Assembly: GCF_020176715.1 (NCBI RefSeq)
Contig: NZ_JAIVMF010000004.1
Span: 1-64,000 of the forward strand
Direction of reading: 5' to 3'
Origin: Stappia stellulata
GTDB taxonomy: Bacteria > Pseudomonadota > Alphaproteobacteria > Rhizobiales > Stappiaceae
Length of the DNA stretch: 64,000 nucleotides
The notes beneath the pieces were generated by a model. That model was not told the origin of the DNA. It was given only the letters and a program-made list of their open reading frames with translations, and did not search any database. This document shows positions 27,058 through 35,988 of the stretch, in pieces (position 1 is the first letter of the stretch; the number at the start of each line of letters is the position of its first letter). Position numbers and translations under genes: made by a program.

Positions 27058-27717
27058 ATGAAACTGAAATCGATGGATATTTCCGCCACAGCCTCGGCGT
27101 CATCCATTGTCTTCGAGGCCTTGCGCAAGGCGATCATCGGCGGGGAACTCGCCGAGGGCGAACCCTTGCGTCAGGACGAAATCGCCCAACTTTTCAATAC
27201 CAGCCGCATCCCCGTGCGCGAGGCGATTTCCAGGCTTGAGGAGCAGGGTCTGGTCAGGACGCAGCGCTACAAGGGCGCCGTGGTCGCCGGCTTCTCGCCG
27301 CGGGAGACGGCGGAAATCTTCGACCTGCGTGCGCTGGTCGAGCCGGAAATCATGCGGGACGCCGTGCCGCGCATGTCGAAGGAGCTGCTTTCAGACGCGC
27401 GGGAAAAATGCGCGGCTTTCTCCTCCGCGACGGACCCGATGGCCTATGGCGATCTCAATCGCGCGTTTCACGAGACGCTCTACAGTGCAAGCGAGCTCAG
27501 GTATTTCCGGGATGTCTCCAACAATGCGATCGACCGCGTCGAGCGGCAGATCCGTGCCCAGCTCGTGATGTCCAACGGAATGGAACGCGCGGGCCGCGAG
27601 CATTTCGCGATTCTCGAGGCATGCGAGAAGGGGAATGCCGATCTCGCCTCCGAGCTGACGCGCGCGCATATCCAGGGGGCGAAGGCGTCGCTGCTGGAGC
27701 ATTTGCCGGCGTCCTGA
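27058..27717 (+). CDS. GntR-family regulator, FCD subfamily
   Basis: A 219-residue regulator. The winged helix-turn-helix covers residues 15-75 with the signature GEPLRQDEIAQLFNTSRIPVREAISRLEEQGLV. The C-terminal helical FCD domain shows metal/ligand-binding positions around DLNRAFHETLY and HFAILEACEKG. It is transcribed away from the hydroxyproline operon and is inferred to repress it until hydroxyproline or a pathway intermediate is present, acting at the palindrome at 26944. Confidence 0.88.
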   Translation: MKLKSMDISATASASSIVFEALRKAIIGGELAEGEPLRQDEIAQLFNTSRIPVREAISRLEEQGLVRTQRYKGAVVAGFSPRETAEIFDLRALVEPEIMRDAVPRMSKELLSDAREKCAAFSSATDPMAYGDLNRAFHETLYSASELRYFRDVSNNAIDRVERQIRAQLVMSNGMERAGREHFAILEACEKGNADLASELTRAHIQGAKASLLEHLPAS

Positions 27718-27759
27718 GGAGCGAGGCCGGCGCCCTCGGGCGTCGGTAACAGGCCCTGA

Positions 27760-28671
27760 TCAGTGCGCCCGATGGGTGTCGCCAAGATGCATGAACTCGC
27801 GGAACGCAGTCATCGCGGTGCTTTGCTCGACGTTGGTGGCCCAAGCCAGTCCCACATCCATTGTCGGGATCCGGTCCGCAAGCGCCTTGACCTCGACGCG
27901 GCGTCCGTCCAGTGACCAGGGGCGGTAGACCATGTCGGAGAGGATCGTGACCCCCATGCCATTGGCCACCATGGATCTGACCGCCTCTACCGACGAGGTG
28001 CGAAACACCGTGCGCGGCCGATAGTTCGTGCGGTTCCAGTAGCGCTGTGCCGTGTTGGAGGCTTCGTCGACCGTCAGCATGATGTAGGGCTCCCGCGCGA
28101 CATCCGCGATGCCGATCGTGGCCTGTTCCAGCAAGGGATGCTGCGACGAGAGCCAGAGCCGCCTCCGGGATTGCAGCAGGGTCTCATAGGTCAGGCCCTC
28201 CTGATTGTAGATGTTGGAGACCAGCATCACCGCAAGATCGAAGGTGCCCGACACCAGGCCCTCCTCGATCGCCCCGCGCGAAGCCTCCGTAAGCCGCAGA
28301 TCCACGCCGGGAAAGGCGCGCGCAAAGCGCTCGATATGGGGGGGCAGGAAGTAGCCGGCCACCGTGTAGGTCATTGCCAGCCGCAAGGTGCCGTTGACGG
28401 CGTTGCGTGAACTGCGGGGCGAGCGCACCGCCTCGTCGACCGCCGCCATGACCCGTCGGGCATGGTCGAGAAAGATGCTTCCCTCAAAGGTAAGGGTAAC
28501 CCCGCCGGCGTGCCGGTCCAGCAAGCGCGCGCCGACGGTATCCTCAAGATGCTTGACGGCTGTCGTGACCGCCGACTGCGAGACATTCAGCTCGATCGCT
28601 GCGCGACTGATCTGGCCGGTATTTGCGACAGCGATGAAATACCGGATCTGTCGGATCGATGGCTCATTCAT
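27760..28671 (-). CDS. LysR-family transcriptional regulator
   Basis: A 303-residue LysR regulator. The N-terminal helix-turn-helix is IRQIRYFIAVANTGQISRAAIELNVSQSAVTTAVKHLE, followed by the two-lobed effector-binding domain. It is divergent from the importer and carboxylase operon starting at 29009 and convergent with the GntR gene, so control of the former is the simplest reading. The effector is unknown. No strong ribosome binding site precedes the ATG. Confidence 0.9.
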   Translation of the reverse strand: MNEPSIRQIRYFIAVANTGQISRAAIELNVSQSAVTTAVKHLEDTVGARLLDRHAGGVTLTFEGSIFLDHARRVMAAVDEAVRSPRSSRNAVNGTLRLAMTYTVAGYFLPPHIERFARAFPGVDLRLTEASRGAIEEGLVSGTFDLAVMLVSNIYNQEGLTYETLLQSRRRLWLSSQHPLLEQATIGIADVAREPYIMLTVDEASNTAQRYWNRTNYRPRTVFRTSSVEAVRSMVANGMGVTILSDMVYRPWSLDGRRVEVKALADRIPTMDVGLAWATNVEQSTAMTAFREFMHLGDTHRAH

Positions 28672-29008
28672 TTTTCAAATGCCGATTATATGTTTTTCCG
28701 GGTTCTACCCCTCCGCATTTTCAACAATTGCGAAAGGGCGTTCGCATTCTCGTCTCCCGGACTTATCCTGAAAGGGTTCGCTTGTTCAGAACTTTATATC
28801 GAATGTCTCATGACCAAGCCAGCCTCGTTGCCGGCTTGATCACCGGGCTTTAGCGCGAGAGTGCAATATCTATTTTTCTAAATTTATGCCTCATATCTTC
28901 GTATTTTACAATCTCTGGCCCGCGTTCTTTGATTTCCTCACCGCCCGTCCAGAGGCGGGTGTGAAAGACGGATGCTCGTTCATCCGCGCCAGTTCCAGAG
29001 GGTAAGCT
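28672..29008. promoter_or_regulatory. Divergent control region between LysR gene and importer operon
   Basis: A 337-bp AT-richer gap that should hold both promoters and the LysR operators. An inverted repeat CAAGCC(A)GC...GC(C)GGCTTG is at 28815-28838. AT-rich tracts at 28865-28915 could hold a promoter for the operon at 29009. No unambiguous T-N11-A site can be assigned by eye. Confidence 0.5.
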
Positions 29009-30082
29009 ATGAGACATCTCCTGAAATCCGTGACGTCCTCGGCGGCGCTCGCGCTCGTTCTGACCGGCAGCGCCGTGGCGGACGACTGGTTCCCCTATCC
29101 CGTGGAGGTTTGGGATCCGCCGTTCGACATGGCGAGCCCCCGGACCTCGAAAGACTATGTGCCGCTCGACAAGGCGGCCCAGCCCTGGGACATTTGCGTG
29201 TCCTTTCCGCATATGAAGGATGCCTACTGGCTCGGCGTCGACTATGGCGTGGTGGAAGAGGCGCGCCGCCTCGGCGTGCGGCTGAATGTCGTCGAGGCCG
29301 GCGGCTACACCGAGCTCAGCACGCAGATCTCGCAGATCGAGGATTGCGTGTCGGCGGGCGCCGATGCCGTGATCATCGGTGCGATTTCCTTCGACGGCCT
29401 GAACAATCTCGTCGGTGAGATCCGCTCCAAGGATATCCCGGTGATCGACGTGATCAACGGCATGTCGTCGGACAAACTGTCGGCGAAATCGCTCGTTTCC
29501 TTCGGTGAAATGGGCGCCAAGGCCGGCGCGTTCCTCGCCGAACGTCATCCCGCCGGCGGCGACGCAGTCAAGGTCGCCTGGTTCCCCGGACCGGCCGGCG
29601 CCGGCTGGGTGGAAGCTGGAAACACCGGTTTCCAGGGGACCATCGACGGCAGTGCCATCGAGCTTGTCGATACCAAATACGGCGACACCGGAAAGGAGGC
29701 CCAGGCCCGGCTTGTTGAAGACACGCTCGAGGCCTATCCGGATCTCGACTACATCGTCGGCACGGCTGTGACGGCGGAAGCGGCGATCCCGATCCTGCGG
29801 TCGCGCGGGCTGACCGACCGGGTCAAGGTCGTTTCCTACTACTACACGCCGGGCGTGGATCGTGGCATCGCCCGCGGGCAGATCCTCGCGGCGCCCACCG
29901 ATTCCACCGTGGTGCAGGGACGTATCGCCGTCGACCAGGCCGTCCGCATCCTGGAAGGCAAAGACTACGACAAGCATGTCGGACCGGCGCTTTACGTGGT
30001 CACCCAGGAAAGCCACGCGGAATTCGATCCCTCCTCGACACTGGCACCAGACGGCTTCCGTCCGGTCTTCTCGGTGGAATGA
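29009..30082 (+). CDS. Periplasmic substrate-binding protein, TorT/ribose-binding type
   Basis: A 357-residue periplasmic binding protein with a signal peptide (about 1-24, ending SAVADD). The fold is the type I periplasmic binding domain (Peripla_BP_4); the start of the mature region, DWFPYPVEVWDPPFDM, resembles TorT-annotated proteins. No TorS or TMAO reductase genes are nearby; instead an RbsA/RbsC-type ATPase and permease follow directly, so it acts as an importer binding protein. The ligand is probably the substrate of the downstream carboxylase genes. GAGGG precedes the ATG. Confidence 0.82.
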   Translation: MRHLLKSVTSSAALALVLTGSAVADDWFPYPVEVWDPPFDMASPRTSKDYVPLDKAAQPWDICVSFPHMKDAYWLGVDYGVVEEARRLGVRLNVVEAGGYTELSTQISQIEDCVSAGADAVIIGAISFDGLNNLVGEIRSKDIPVIDVINGMSSDKLSAKSLVSFGEMGAKAGAFLAERHPAGGDAVKVAWFPGPAGAGWVEAGNTGFQGTIDGSAIELVDTKYGDTGKEAQARLVEDTLEAYPDLDYIVGTAVTAEAAIPILRSRGLTDRVKVVSYYYTPGVDRGIARGQILAAPTDSTVVQGRIAVDQAVRILEGKDYDKHVGPALYVVTQESHAEFDPSSTLAPDGFRPVFSVE

Positions 30083-30115
30083 GCGGCAAGCGTCGTACAA
30101 ACGGGGGATAGCGAC

Positions 30116-31669
30116 ATGTCGGCCATCACAGCCGAACCCCGGGACACGGTGCAGCCTGACAAGGCTGCACCTCCCCTTCTCCAGACCATCGGCATAACCA
30201 AGGACTATCCTGGTGTGCGCGCGCTTGATGATGTTTCCTTCGAGTTGCGGGCGGGTGAAGTCCATGTCCTGTTCGGCGAAAATGGCGCCGGAAAGTCGAC
30301 CCTGATCTCGATCCTTGCCGGCGCGAACGCGCCGACGGCCGGCCGGATCGTCCTGCGGGGCGAGGAGGTCCATCTCCATTCTGTTCACGATGCACGGGAT
30401 CTCGGGATCTCGGCGGTGTTTCAGGAGTTCTCCCTGATCCCGCAGATGAGTGTCGAGGAGAACCTGTTTCTCGGGGCGGAACCGACGCGCTCCGGTGTCA
30501 TCGATCGGGCGCGCATCCGGTCCGAAGCCCGCGAGATCCTGGATGAACTCGGCTTCGCACTGAAGCCGGAGACGCGGGTGGACCGGTTGACGCGGGCCGA
30601 ACAGCAGATGGTCGAGATCGCCAAGGCCTTTCGCTCCGATCTTTCGGTACTGATCCTCGACGAGCCGACCGCATCGCTGACCAGCCATGAGACCGATCAT
30701 CTGTTCGCTCTCATCGAAAAGCTGACCGAGCGCGGGGTCGGCATCGTCTACATCACGCATCGCATGGCGGAGATCCGGCGTATCGGCGACCGCATCACCG
30801 TGTTGCGCGATGGTCGCTATATCGACACGGTCGACGCCGGGAGCGCGTCGGAGGACGAGCTTGTCCAACTGATGACCGGACGGGTGGTTGGCGGGATCTT
30901 CCCCCGGCTTGATCTCGGCCCGGCAGGCGCGCCCGTTCTGGAGGTCGAGGCGCTCAGCACGCGCGACGGCGCGGTCCGCGATGTATCGATGCACGTCCGC
31001 GCCGGCGAGATCGTTGGCATGGCCGGGCTGGTCGGCTCGGGCAAGTCCGAGCTCATGCAGGCGTGCTTTGGTGCGCGGGCGGTGGCCGCGGGACATGTCC
31101 GTCTCAAGGGACATGACACGACGGGGCGCTTGCCGCGCCAGAACATTTGCGACGGATTTCTCTATTTGCCCTCCGACCGGCGTACCGAAGGGCTGATGAT
31201 GATGCGATCCGTACGCGAGAACATGGCGCTTGCGTCTCTCGACATCCCTCCGTTTTCCCGCGGTCCGGTCCTCGACCGGCGTGGGGAAGCCCGCAAGGTC
31301 GCAGAACTCGCCGGGCGCTTGAACCTCTCGCCGCCGCGCATCGAGCGCATGGTCGAACATTTCTCCGGCGGCAACCAGCAAAAGGTCATGCTCGCGCGCA
31401 GCCTGACCCGCTCCTACGATCTCATTGCCTTCGACGAACCGACGGTGGGCGTCGATGTCGGAACGCGCGCGGCAATCTACGAATTCATTGTCGATCTCGC
31501 CCGGGCGGGCGTCGCAATCGTGCTGATCTCATCCGATCTGCCGGAAATCCTTCACCTGACCTCGCGCGCCTACGTCTTCTACCGGGGGCGGGTGCAGGCG
31601 GAGGTTCCGGCCGACCAACTCACGGAGGAAAATGTGTTGGCTCACTTCTTCGAGAGGGAGAGCGCGTGA
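30116..31669 (+). CDS. Sugar-type ABC transporter ATP-binding protein (RbsA/MglA family)
   Basis: A 517-residue ATPase with two nucleotide-binding domains in tandem. The first has Walker A GENGAGKST and LILDEPTASLT; the second has a degenerate Walker A GLVGSGKSE, then SGGNQQKVMLARSL and FDEPTVGVDVG. This two-domain layout is standard for ribose/galactose type importers. It overlaps the permease gene by one base (TGATG). Sugar specificity should not be assumed, since the operon encodes amide/lactam-type enzymes. Confidence 0.9.
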   Translation: MSAITAEPRDTVQPDKAAPPLLQTIGITKDYPGVRALDDVSFELRAGEVHVLFGENGAGKSTLISILAGANAPTAGRIVLRGEEVHLHSVHDARDLGISAVFQEFSLIPQMSVEENLFLGAEPTRSGVIDRARIRSEAREILDELGFALKPETRVDRLTRAEQQMVEIAKAFRSDLSVLILDEPTASLTSHETDHLFALIEKLTERGVGIVYITHRMAEIRRIGDRITVLRDGRYIDTVDAGSASEDELVQLMTGRVVGGIFPRLDLGPAGAPVLEVEALSTRDGAVRDVSMHVRAGEIVGMAGLVGSGKSELMQACFGARAVAAGHVRLKGHDTTGRLPRQNICDGFLYLPSDRRTEGLMMMRSVRENMALASLDIPPFSRGPVLDRRGEARKVAELAGRLNLSPPRIERMVEHFSGGNQQKVMLARSLTRSYDLIAFDEPTVGVDVGTRAAIYEFIVDLARAGVAIVLISSDLPEILHLTSRAYVFYRGRVQAEVPADQLTEENVLAHFFERESA

Positions 31670-32697
31670 TGGCGGAAAACGCTTTGTCCTCGCGGGACCG
31701 CGACGGAGGAATAGCGGATGTCGTCAAGCGGCTGTTCGTTCGGCTCGGCATCCTACCCTTCCTGCTGGTGATCGCGATCGTGGTGTTCGCGCTGCTGTCG
31801 GACAATTTCCTGACGCCCCGCAATCTGATGAACGTGCTGCGGCAGTCGGTCTATCTGATGATCGTCTCACTCGGTCAGATGCTGGCGCTTTTGACCGGAG
31901 GCTTCGATCTTTCGGTCGGCACGATCCTGGCGTTGTCGTCGGTTGTCGGCGCACTCACCATGTCGACGCTTCACGCCATGTATCCGGACATGGTCGGCCT
32001 CTCTATCGCGGTCGGCTGCGTCGCCGGCATCGCGGCCGGTGTCTCCATCGGGATGGTCAACGGTCTGGGCGTTGCCGTGTTCAAGGTCTCGCCTTTCATG
32101 ATGTCGCTCGGCATGGCGTCCGTCGGCTTCGGCATCGCCCTTTATCTGACCGGCGGCGTTCCCGTTTACGGCATGCCGCAAGCGTTCGGAGATGTCTTCG
32201 GCTTCGGGTCTTTGTTCGGGGTTGCGACGCCCGTTTATGTGGCGGGTCTCTTGGCGGTCGGCCTCTATCTCTTCCTCTACTGGACACCGCAGGGCCGCTA
32301 TCTCTACGCGGTCGGCGGAAACATCAAGGCGGCGTCGCTTTCGGGCATCAACACGGGCGGCACGCTTTTCCTGACCTATACGCTCTGCGGGTTCTTCGCG
32401 GCCGTGTCCGGCATGCTGCTGACGGCGCGCCTCGACACGGGCGAGGCCAATATCGGGGCGTCCATGCCGCTGGAATCGATCGCAGCTTGCGTCATCGCCG
32501 GTGTCAGCCTGCGCGGTGGCGTCGGACGGTTGGAGAATGTCGTTTTGGGTGCGCTGTTCATCGGTCTCGTCCAAAACGGAATGAACCTAGCGCGTATCGA
32601 ATCCTACCTGCAGACCGTGGTGCTCGGCGCCCTGCTGATCCTGGCCGTCATCGCCGACCAGATCCGGCTGCGTTATGTCGCCTCGCTAAAAGACTGA
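31669..32697 (+). CDS. ABC transporter permease (RbsC family)
   Basis: A 342-residue BPD_transp_2 membrane protein with eight to ten helices. Typical blocks are LLSDNFLTPRNLMNVLRQSVYLMIVSLGQM, TGGFDLSVGTILALSSVV and SLRGGVGRLENVVLGALFIGLVQNGMNL. The ATG overlaps the ATPase stop. It forms the membrane channel of the importer with the products at 29009 and 30116. Confidence 0.9.
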   Translation: MAENALSSRDRDGGIADVVKRLFVRLGILPFLLVIAIVVFALLSDNFLTPRNLMNVLRQSVYLMIVSLGQMLALLTGGFDLSVGTILALSSVVGALTMSTLHAMYPDMVGLSIAVGCVAGIAAGVSIGMVNGLGVAVFKVSPFMMSLGMASVGFGIALYLTGGVPVYGMPQAFGDVFGFGSLFGVATPVYVAGLLAVGLYLFLYWTPQGRYLYAVGGNIKAASLSGINTGGTLFLTYTLCGFFAAVSGMLLTARLDTGEANIGASMPLESIAACVIAGVSLRGGVGRLENVVLGALFIGLVQNGMNLARIESYLQTVVLGALLILAVIADQIRLRYVASLKD

Positions 32698-32712
32698 GAA
32701 GGAAAACAACGG

Positions 32713-33441
32713 ATGTCTGCGGAAATAAACTGCGACATGGGCGAGAGCTTCGGGCTCTACAGGATGGGTGACGACGAGGGCATCATGCCCTGTATCTCCC
32801 AGGCCAATGTCGCTTGCGGCTTTCACGGTTCGGACCCCAACCACATGCGCCGGACGGTCGAGCTTGCCCGTCGCCATGGCGTGAAGGTCGGCGCGCATTT
32901 TTCCCTGCCGGATCTGCCGGGTTTCGGCCGCCGCGAGATGAAGATCGAGAGGGATGAAATGTTCAACATCATCCTCTATCAGATCGGGGCGTTGACGGGA
33001 TTTCTGCAGGCGGCCGGTCTGGCGTTGTCGCACCTGAAACCGCATGGTGCGCTCTATGGCATGGCCACGCGCGAGGAGCATATCGCACATGCGATTGCCG
33101 ATGCGGCAGAGATCTTCGATGTGCCGGTGCTCGGCCTTGCCGGGACGCTTCACGAGGAGGTCTACCGCGCGCGCGGGGTCGGCTTCCTGGCCGAGTTCTT
33201 CGCCGATCTCGACTATGGCGACGATGGTTCTTTGATCATCACCCGCGAACATCATGCCGTGGATCCGCAGGTCGCGGCGCGGCGCACGGTGTCTGCCGTG
33301 CGCGAGGGCCGGGTTCCTTCGATCAACGGCAATCCCGTCCCGGTGCGGGCGGAAACCGTGTGCATTCATTCCGACACGCCGAATGCGGTGGAGATCGCGC
33401 GCGCGGTCCACGCCGCGATCAGCCGTCCCGAGGGCGCCTGA
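32713..33441 (+). CDS. pxpA: LamB/YcsF family protein, 5-oxoprolinase subunit A-like
   Basis: A 242-residue LamB/YcsF protein. The signatures are INCDMGESFGLY at the N-terminus, SQANVACGFHGSDP near residue 30-45 and HLKPHGALYGM near 103. PxpA homologues act with PxpB and PxpC on 5-oxoproline, and fungal LamB is needed for lactam use. The presence of biotin carboxylase and carrier genes in the same operon is unlike the B. subtilis pxpABC operon, so the substrate here may be another amide or lactam. It begins 15 bp after the permease gene. Confidence 0.85.
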   Translation: MSAEINCDMGESFGLYRMGDDEGIMPCISQANVACGFHGSDPNHMRRTVELARRHGVKVGAHFSLPDLPGFGRREMKIERDEMFNIILYQIGALTGFLQAAGLALSHLKPHGALYGMATREEHIAHAIADAAEIFDVPVLGLAGTLHEEVYRARGVGFLAEFFADLDYGDDGSLIITREHHAVDPQVAARRTVSAVREGRVPSINGNPVPVRAETVCIHSDTPNAVEIARAVHAAISRPEGA

Positions 33442-33474
33442 CCCAATCGCATCGATACCAAGGAGGAAAAGACT

Positions 33475-33714
33475 ATGGCCAGACATGAGGTGAAATCCCC
33501 GATCCCCGGCACGTTCTATCGCAAGCCGGCGCCGGATCAGCCGCCTTTCGCGGAGATCGGGCAAAGTGTCGCAAAGGGCGACACGGTGGGCCTTGTCGAG
33601 GTGATGAAGACCTTTCACGAGGTGAAGGCGGACGCCGATGGCATGATCGTCGGGTTTCCGGTTGCAGACAGCGATCCGGTAATGGCCGGCCAGACCATCG
33701 TCGAACTGGATTGA
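33475..33714 (+). CDS. Biotin carboxyl carrier protein (small, AccB-like)
   Basis: A 79-residue biotinyl domain with almost nothing else. The biotin-accepting Lys45 is in VEVMKTFHEV, a variant of the usual EAMKM. It keeps the PIPGTFYR start of AccB carriers but lacks their N-terminal region, so it is about half the usual AccB length. AAGGAGG lies 8 bp before the ATG. It should carry CO2 between the carboxylase encoded next and the carboxyltransferase at 35113-36958. Confidence 0.88.
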   Translation: MARHEVKSPIPGTFYRKPAPDQPPFAEIGQSVAKGDTVGLVEVMKTFHEVKADADGMIVGFPVADSDPVMAGQTIVELD

Positions 33715-33721
33715 GGCGGTC

Positions 33722-35116
33722 GTGGCACAGGGAAAGATACGCAAGTTGCTGATTGCCAATCGCGGCGAGATCGCGGTCCGCATCATCCGGGCCGCCCGCG
33801 ATTCCGGCATCGCGACCGTTCAGGTCTACAGCGATGCCGACGCCAATGGGCGTGCGGTGGCCATGGCGGACGAAGCCGTGAACATCGGCCCTCCCCAGGC
33901 CGCGAAATCCTATCTCGACATCGACGCCCTGCTTCAGGCCGCGCGTGACACCGGCGCCGATGCAATCCATCCAGGGTACGGATTCCTCGCGGAGAACGCG
34001 GGCTTCGCAGACGCGGTGGAGGCGGCGGGTCTGGTCTTCGTGGGTCCCTCCGGCGAAACCATCCGGTTGATGGGCGACAAGGCGGCTGCACGCGCGGAAG
34101 CGCGCAAGGCCGGTGTTCCGACCGTGCCGGGGAGCGACGGGCTGGTGGAGGACATGGACGCGGCGGCAAAGCTTGCGGCCGAAATCGGTTTTCCGGTCAT
34201 GATCAAGGCTGCCGCGGGTGGTGGCGGACGCGGGATCCGCGTCGCGCATGACGCAGAGGAATTTGCCCGTCTCGCGCCGCAGGCGGCATCGGAGGCCCGG
34301 GCGGCCTTTGGCGACGGCGGCATCTATATCGAAAAGGTGATCGAACGCGCTCGCCACATCGAGGTTCAGGTGCTTGGCGACGGGAGCAACGTCGTGCATT
34401 TCTTCGAACGGGAATGCTCGCTCCAGCGCCGCCGCCAGAAGGTGTGGGAGGAAGCGCCGTCGGTCGTCCTGTCGGAGAAGGTGCGCGAGGAACTCTGCGC
34501 CTCCGCGGTCGCGCTTGCGAAAGCCGTCGGATACCGCGGCGCCGGGACGATCGAATACCTTTATGACGACGTCAGCGGGGATTTTTTCTTCATCGAGATG
34601 AACACCCGTATTCAGGTGGAGCATCCGGTGACCGAGATGATCTGCGGAGTCGATCTGGTCGCCGAGATGATCCGTATCGCCGGCGGCGAGAAGCTTAAAC
34701 GCACGCAGGCCGATATCGCGCGGACCGGACATGCGATCGAGGTCCGGCTGAATGCGGAAGACCCTGCCAACAACTTCATGCCGTTTCCCGGCGTCGTTGG
34801 CGAATTGCTCACCCCGGACGGTCCCGGTGTGCGGTTCGATCACATGCTCTATCCCGGATATGCGGTTCCGCCGTTCTACGATTCTCTGCTCGGCAAGCTC
34901 ATCGTCTGGGGCGAGGACCGCGAGCGGGCCCTGTTGCGGCTTGGCCGCGCGCTTCGTGAGCTCAAGGTCGAGGGTCTGCCGACAACTGCGCCTTTGTTCG
35001 CGGCGCTCCTGGAGAGCGATGACCTGCGCGCAAGCGCCGTCCATACGCGTTGGCTTGAGCCCTGGCTCGAGACCAATCTCGATCTGATCAAGCAAAAGGG
35101 AGGCGGGAACACATGA
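33722..35116 (+). CDS. Biotin carboxylase (AccC-like, paralogue for the carboxylase operon)
   Basis: A 464-residue ATP-grasp biotin carboxylase starting at a GTG. Key blocks are KLLIANRGEIAVRIIRAA, the glycine-rich loop AAGGGGRGIRV, ERECSLQRRRQK and the active-site MNTRIQVEHPVTE. It carboxylates the biotin of the carrier encoded 7 bp upstream, using ATP and bicarbonate. As no acetyl-CoA carboxyltransferase (AccA/AccD) is present and KipI/KipA-type subunits follow, it is likely dedicated to this operon rather than to fatty acid synthesis. It overlaps the next gene by 4 bp. Confidence 0.9.
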   Translation: MAQGKIRKLLIANRGEIAVRIIRAARDSGIATVQVYSDADANGRAVAMADEAVNIGPPQAAKSYLDIDALLQAARDTGADAIHPGYGFLAENAGFADAVEAAGLVFVGPSGETIRLMGDKAAARAEARKAGVPTVPGSDGLVEDMDAAAKLAAEIGFPVMIKAAAGGGGRGIRVAHDAEEFARLAPQAASEARAAFGDGGIYIEKVIERARHIEVQVLGDGSNVVHFFERECSLQRRRQKVWEEAPSVVLSEKVREELCASAVALAKAVGYRGAGTIEYLYDDVSGDFFFIEMNTRIQVEHPVTEMICGVDLVAEMIRIAGGEKLKRTQADIARTGHAIEVRLNAEDPANNFMPFPGVVGELLTPDGPGVRFDHMLYPGYAVPPFYDSLLGKLIVWGEDRERALLRLGRALRELKVEGLPTTAPLFAALLESDDLRASAVHTRWLEPWLETNLDLIKQKGGGNT

Positions 35117-35988
35117 GTTGCCGATACACATTCGGAGGCGACGAGCACATTTTCGTCGAGGTAGACGAAGCGATGTCGCTGGAGGCGTTTTTCGTCAGCC
35201 TGTCGATGACCAACGCGGTGCGTGAGGCCAATATCAAGGGTGTGACGGAGATCTGCCCGGCCAATGCCTCGTTTCAGGTCAAGTTCAATCCGGATGTGAT
35301 CCATCCGGACGACATGATGGCGGAGTTGAAACGCCTTGAGGAGACGGCCGAGAGCGCGGAGCCGGTGCTCGACACGCGGATCATCGAGATCCCGGTCTAC
35401 TATCAGGATCCCTGGACGCATGAGACCCTGATGCGGTTTCGCGAAAGACATCAGGACCCGAATGCTACCGACATCGAATATGCCGCGCGGATCAACGGTT
35501 TCGACGGTGTCGACGCCTTCATCGAGGCGCACTCCGGCGCACCGTGGTTCGTCTCGATGGTCGGCTTCGTCTCGGGCCTGCCGTTTCTGTACCAGATGGT
35601 CGATCGACCCCGACAGATCGAGGTGCCGAAATACCTGCGCCCGCGCACGGATACGCCCCGCCTGACGGTGGGCTACGGCGGATGTTTTTCCTGCATCTAC
35701 TCGGTGCGCGGGGCCGGCGGATACCAGATGTTCGGCATCACGCCGATGCCGATCTTCGATCCCCAACAGAAGGTTTCTTACCTCAAGGATTTCATGGTGT
35801 TCTTCAAGCCGGGCGACATCGTCAAGTGGAAGCCGATCACCCGCGAGGAATACGACGCTGCAATCGAGGCGGTGCAGGCCAACACCTTCGCGCCCCGGAT
35901 CCGGAACGTGCGCTTCTCCCTCGATGACTACAATGCCGACATCGACGGGACCAACGCCAAGCTGATGGAGGCCCTCTATGCCGGTTAA
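35113..35988 (+). CDS. Carboxyltransferase subunit, PxpB/KipI family
   Basis: A 291-residue protein of the allophanate hydrolase subunit 1 / KipI family. Conserved features are the EIPVYYQDPWT block, the SGAPWFVSMVGFVSGLPFLYQM stretch, the PRLTVGYGG segment and YSVRGAGGYQMFGITPMPIFDP. The N-terminal 80 residues are longer than in B. subtilis PxpB. In urea carboxylase the homologous domain is half of the carboxyltransferase, which fits the neighbouring biotin proteins. Confidence 0.85.
   Translation: MSCRYTFGGDEHIFVEVDEAMSLEAFFVSLSMTNAVREANIKGVTEICPANASFQVKFNPDVIHPDDMMAELKRLEETAESAEPVLDTRIIEIPVYYQDPWTHETLMRFRERHQDPNATDIEYAARINGFDGVDAFIEAHSGAPWFVSMVGFVSGLPFLYQMVDRPRQIEVPKYLRPRTDTPRLTVGYGGCFSCIYSVRGAGGYQMFGITPMPIFDPQQKVSYLKDFMVFFKPGDIVKWKPITREEYDAAIEAVQANTFAPRIRNVRFSLDDYNADIDGTNAKLMEALYAG

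Noticed and set aside
28815-28838. Inverted repeat CAAGCC...GGCTTG as a terminator
   Set aside because: It lies between divergent genes with no transcript ending there and no T-run; it may instead be part of a LysR operator.
29009-30082. Assignment as the TMAO sensor accessory protein TorT
   Set aside because: No TorS/TorR or TMAO reductase genes are nearby, and an ABC ATPase and permease follow directly; an importer binding protein is more likely.
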